Assembly: GCA_050943615.1 (NCBI GenBank)
Contig: JBMNPN010000095.1
Coordinates: 1 to 7,485 of the forward strand
Length of the DNA stretch: 7,485 nt
Direction: 5' to 3'
DNA from: CACZQA01 sp050943615
Lineage (GTDB): Bacteria; Actinomycetota; Coriobacteriia; Coriobacteriales; QAMH01
Below are positions 5,736-7,485 of the stretch, piece by piece (position 1 is the first letter of the stretch; each line of letters opens with the position of its first letter). The notes under the pieces were generated by a model. It did no database searches, was not told the DNA's origin, and saw only the letters and a list, made by a program, of their open reading frames with translations. Made by a program: the position numbers and the translations under genes.

Positions 5736-7124
5736 TCATTTTGTTTTCCATTTTTCATGTTCGGAATTGGTCTCACGGTCATTAAGAATCATTTCTGCGT
5801 TCTTTCTGGCGTTGACAAGATCCCGCATCCGATTTCTTTCCTTGCGGTACTCGGCATATTCTACGTTCTTCTCTTTGACCAATCTTGTAAACTCTTCATT
5901 CAATTCTTTTATTCGTGGGATCTTCTTCGCACCAAGTTGATTGAAGGCATCCTTCGCTGCCTTGTGGAGTGTGATCTCTTCTCGGTGCGCTTCATAGAAT
6001 TTACGGCTGTATCCTGCTTTTCTATAAGCCGTGTAGGTATCTCTCGTTTTGTTGTAATTGATGATGTGCATCTTCAGAGCTTTGATCTCTTTCAGTCTTG
6101 CTTCCTTCTTTTTGATGTCAGAAAGCAGTTTGTCTGTTCGTGCAGCCGATTCTTTTGATAACTCTTCCAGCTGTGCGAAATCATGAATGTCATTCTCCTG
6201 CAGGAAAAGCAGAACCTTTGCCATCTGCTTCAGGTTATAGACTTTTGCCCAGTTTTGATAACCAGCTCCTTTACCCTGAAGGATCTTATCCTGCAGATCG
6301 ATTAACAGATCAATTTTCGGGCGTTTGCTCAGTTTCTGGGCCAAAGAATGGGATTTCTGATCATCTGTGAGCAGCATCATCAAATCCTGTGTACGAAAAC
6401 CGTCATGCAGCGAATCCAAGCGGATGAACCGTTTCTGTGCTCTGCCTTTTACAGCGATATGCTTTCCCCGTTTGATCTCATATCCCTGCCGCTGCAGCTG
6501 ATTCAGAAGATCTTCCAGATCCTTCGGTTTCTTTTTCAGGATCTCTTCGATGACTGCTTCCAGTTCACCGCGCATAGTATGTCGTTTCGGATAAACTGTT
6601 CTCTTTGTCCGCTCTGCATAAGGTTTCTTTTTGATGATGCTGTAGCCGTGTTCAAAGCACTGGATATCAGACAGACGCTGCAGAGCAATACCGGAGAAAA
6701 AGAAGTTCTTGAACTTATGAGTGTTATCAAGATCGATGGAATTGAAAATGATGTGGTAATGGATGTGTGCCTTATCCGTATGTGTGGAGACAGTAAAGGC
6801 ATGTTTTCCTTTGGTAAAGCGCATGGCAAGTTCATAGCCCATTTTATTGGCATCCTCCGGCGTGATCTCTCCCGGCTTGAACGACTGCCGGATCTGATAG
6901 GCGATGATGTCTCCCTTGTATTCCCTGCCGGTTGTTTCCTGATACTGCCGTCTGGAGAGCAGAAATTCTTCAGCTGCTGTCTCCGGCCGGCATTCATACG
7001 ATGAAATGAGTGTTCCGTTCTCCGTTTTCTCAGGATTGTGTGCGTAATCGATCCGCTCATGCATACTGGCGGATACGCCTTTATCCCTGTTCACATGCAG
7101 GGCGATCAGTCTTGTTGCTGCCAT
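5736..7124 (-). CDS. MOBP-like relaxase / mobilisation nuclease of a conjugative element
   Basis: DNA-nicking transesterase that cuts one strand at the transfer origin and pilots it during conjugation; 462 residues from the chosen start. The N-terminal relaxase domain (about 1-200) has a likely catalytic tyrosine Y27 in RIDYAHNPEKT and the metal-binding histidine motif STHTDKAHIHYHIIFN (113-128; H115, H120, H122, H124). NPEKT followed by ISSYEC (about 40-45) is typical of relaxases from Tn1549-like Firmicute elements. The C-terminal part (about 320-460) is Lys/Glu-rich and likely coiled coil. The frame extends 11 codons upstream to 7157, but that ATG lacks a ribosome site and lies within the hairpin; the ATG at 7124 has GGGAGG 4 nt away and begins MAATRLIALHVN, as expected for the family. 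The C-terminus looks complete. The upstream neighbour is a small membrane protein of the same module; no integrase or coupling protein is visible. Confidence 0.94.
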   Translation of the reverse strand: MAATRLIALHVNRDKGVSASMHERIDYAHNPEKTENGTLISSYECRPETAAEEFLLSRRQYQETTGREYKGDIIAYQIRQSFKPGEITPEDANKMGYELAMRFTKGKHAFTVSTHTDKAHIHYHIIFNSIDLDNTHKFKNFFFSGIALQRLSDIQCFEHGYSIIKKKPYAERTKRTVYPKRHTMRGELEAVIEEILKKKPKDLEDLLNQLQRQGYEIKRGKHIAVKGRAQKRFIRLDSLHDGFRTQDLMMLLTDDQKSHSLAQKLSKRPKIDLLIDLQDKILQGKGAGYQNWAKVYNLKQMAKVLLFLQENDIHDFAQLEELSKESAARTDKLLSDIKKKEARLKEIKALKMHIINYNKTRDTYTAYRKAGYSRKFYEAHREEITLHKAAKDAFNQLGAKKIPRIKELNEEFTRLVKEKNVEYAEYRKERNRMRDLVNARKNAEMILNDRETNSEHEKWKTK

Positions 7125-7128
7125 AATA

Positions 7129-7134
7129 CCTCCC
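7129..7134 (-). promoter_or_regulatory. Shine-Dalgarno site that sets the relaxase start
   Basis: GGGAGG on the minus strand, 4 nt before the ATG at 7124. The spacing is slightly short but it is the only good site near any in-frame start. It supports 7124 over the upstream ATG at 7157. Confidence 0.7.
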
Positions 7135-7149
7135 GATATGCAAAAAGAA

Positions 7150-7182
7150 GGGACCATCCCACCATAGAAGCGGAACGGTCCC
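7150..7182 (-). terminator. Hairpin with T-rich tail before the relaxase: attenuator or part of oriT
   Basis: On the minus strand GGGACC (7182-7177) pairs with GGTCCC (7155-7150). A further TCC/GGA pairing inside an uneven bulge leaves a 12-nt loop. The T-rich run TTCTTTTT (7149-7142) follows at once, as in an intrinsic terminator. It sits in the 85-nt gap between the small membrane protein stop and the relaxase ribosome site. It may reduce read-through into the relaxase gene. Because transfer origins often lie just upstream of relaxase genes and contain inverted repeats, oriT is the alternative. I see no nic consensus I can name. Confidence 0.45.
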
Positions 7183-7209
7183 CGATAAGTAATGATTCAG
7201 TTTTCAATG

Positions 7210-7485
7210 TTACGAGCGGATATACCCGCTGATGCCTTCTCTTGCATTTTCCAGCAAGACAATGACAAACGCTGCTGCAAACAGCACAAGGAAGCAGACA
7301 GCTGCCAATCCGGTCAGAATCAGACACTGCGTCCATTTCTGCCCGATCAGGCACCAGATGTCACAGCCAATGATGAAGAACATCAGCGGTCCGATGACAT
7401 AGGACGAAAGATTCGTCAGAAGCTTGAATAATAGCTCCGCAAGTCCGACGATCAGAAAGATCGGTAATGCAATGATCTTGAAAAG
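7210..7485 (-). CDS. Small conjugation-module membrane protein (CD1845-like), N-terminus cut by window edge
   Basis: The frame is open from the window edge for 91 codons to a TAA at 7212-7210, with no start inside a convincing context, so the N-terminus lies outside. The visible part has hydrophobic stretches near visible residues 3-16, 28-48 and 56-77, and ends ENAREGISGYIRS. The layout (short multi-helix protein, Trp in the loop KWTQC, a C-terminal IRS ending, directly before a relaxase) recalls the CD1845-family proteins of Firmicute conjugative elements. That assignment rests on memory and position, not on a search. Its biochemical role is not known to me; it presumably sits in the membrane and belongs to the transfer module. 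Coding is supported by the uninterrupted hydrophobic frame and the gene order. Confidence 0.75.
   Translation of the reverse strand, partial: LFKIIALPIFLIVGLAELLFKLLTNLSSYVIGPLMFFIIGCDIWCLIGQKWTQCLILTGLAAVCFLVLFAAAFVIVLLENAREGISGYIRS

Noticed and set aside
6348..7004. 218-codon plus-strand open frame
   Set aside because: Antisense to the relaxase, whose HxH motif and coiled-coil region are clear; no ribosome site precedes it.
6536..7060. 174-codon minus-strand frame inside the relaxase
   Set aside because: Out-of-frame shadow of the relaxase, Ser/Arg-rich, with no start context. The relaxase frame explains the region.
7106..7354. 82-codon minus-strand frame spanning the gap before the relaxase
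   Set aside because: It overlaps the hydrophobic conjugation protein out of frame and has no ribosome site or recognisable sequence.

Overview
The window looks like DNA from an anaerobic, gut-type Firmicute (Clostridia or a relative). Every convincing gene has a strong AGGAGG-type ribosome binding site. The relaxase is of the Tn1549-like conjugative element kind common in that group, and the redox genes are of types frequent in those anaerobes. The species cannot be fixed from this sequence alone. All seven supported genes lie on the minus strand, so they are transcribed from high to low coordinates. I support no plus-strand gene.

Right part (5736-7485): the end of a conjugation or mobilisation module. 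A small membrane protein cut by the window edge (7210-7485) is followed by a hairpin-containing gap and a MOBP-like relaxase (5736-7124). This pair suggests an integrative conjugative or mobilisable element.

Middle (5304-5735): a visibly AT-rich spacer without a convincing gene. It holds a 10-bp inverted repeat overlapping a 13-nt tandem repeat, a 48-bp dyad whose inner and outer arms share one centre, and a candidate sigma-A promoter (TTGAAT, 17 nt, AATAAT) directly downstream of that dyad and facing the redox genes.

Left part (1-5303): a compact five-gene operon. In transcription order it encodes a flavodoxin lipoprotein, an AKR5-like aldo/keto reductase, a 741-residue fusion, a small FMN reductase-like flavoprotein with an Isf-like four-cysteine motif, and a YajO-like aldo/keto reductase cut by the window edge. 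The fusion joins a seven-helix, cytochrome-b-like membrane domain (DUF4405-like) to a SUMF1/FGE-fold domain and a C-terminal flavodoxin domain. Gaps between the genes are 2 to 56 nt.

Interpretation: the positive-inside rule puts the SUMF1 and flavodoxin domains of the fusion outside the cell, where the lipoprotein flavodoxin also sits. The membrane domain has two HX12-13H pairs placed like the ligands of a di-heme cytochrome b. The operon may therefore carry electrons across the membrane between cytosolic redox enzymes and flavodoxin domains on the cell surface. This is inferred from domain content and topology; substrates and direction of electron flow are unknown. Because it lies directly downstream of the relaxase in the same orientation, the operon may be cargo of the mobile element.
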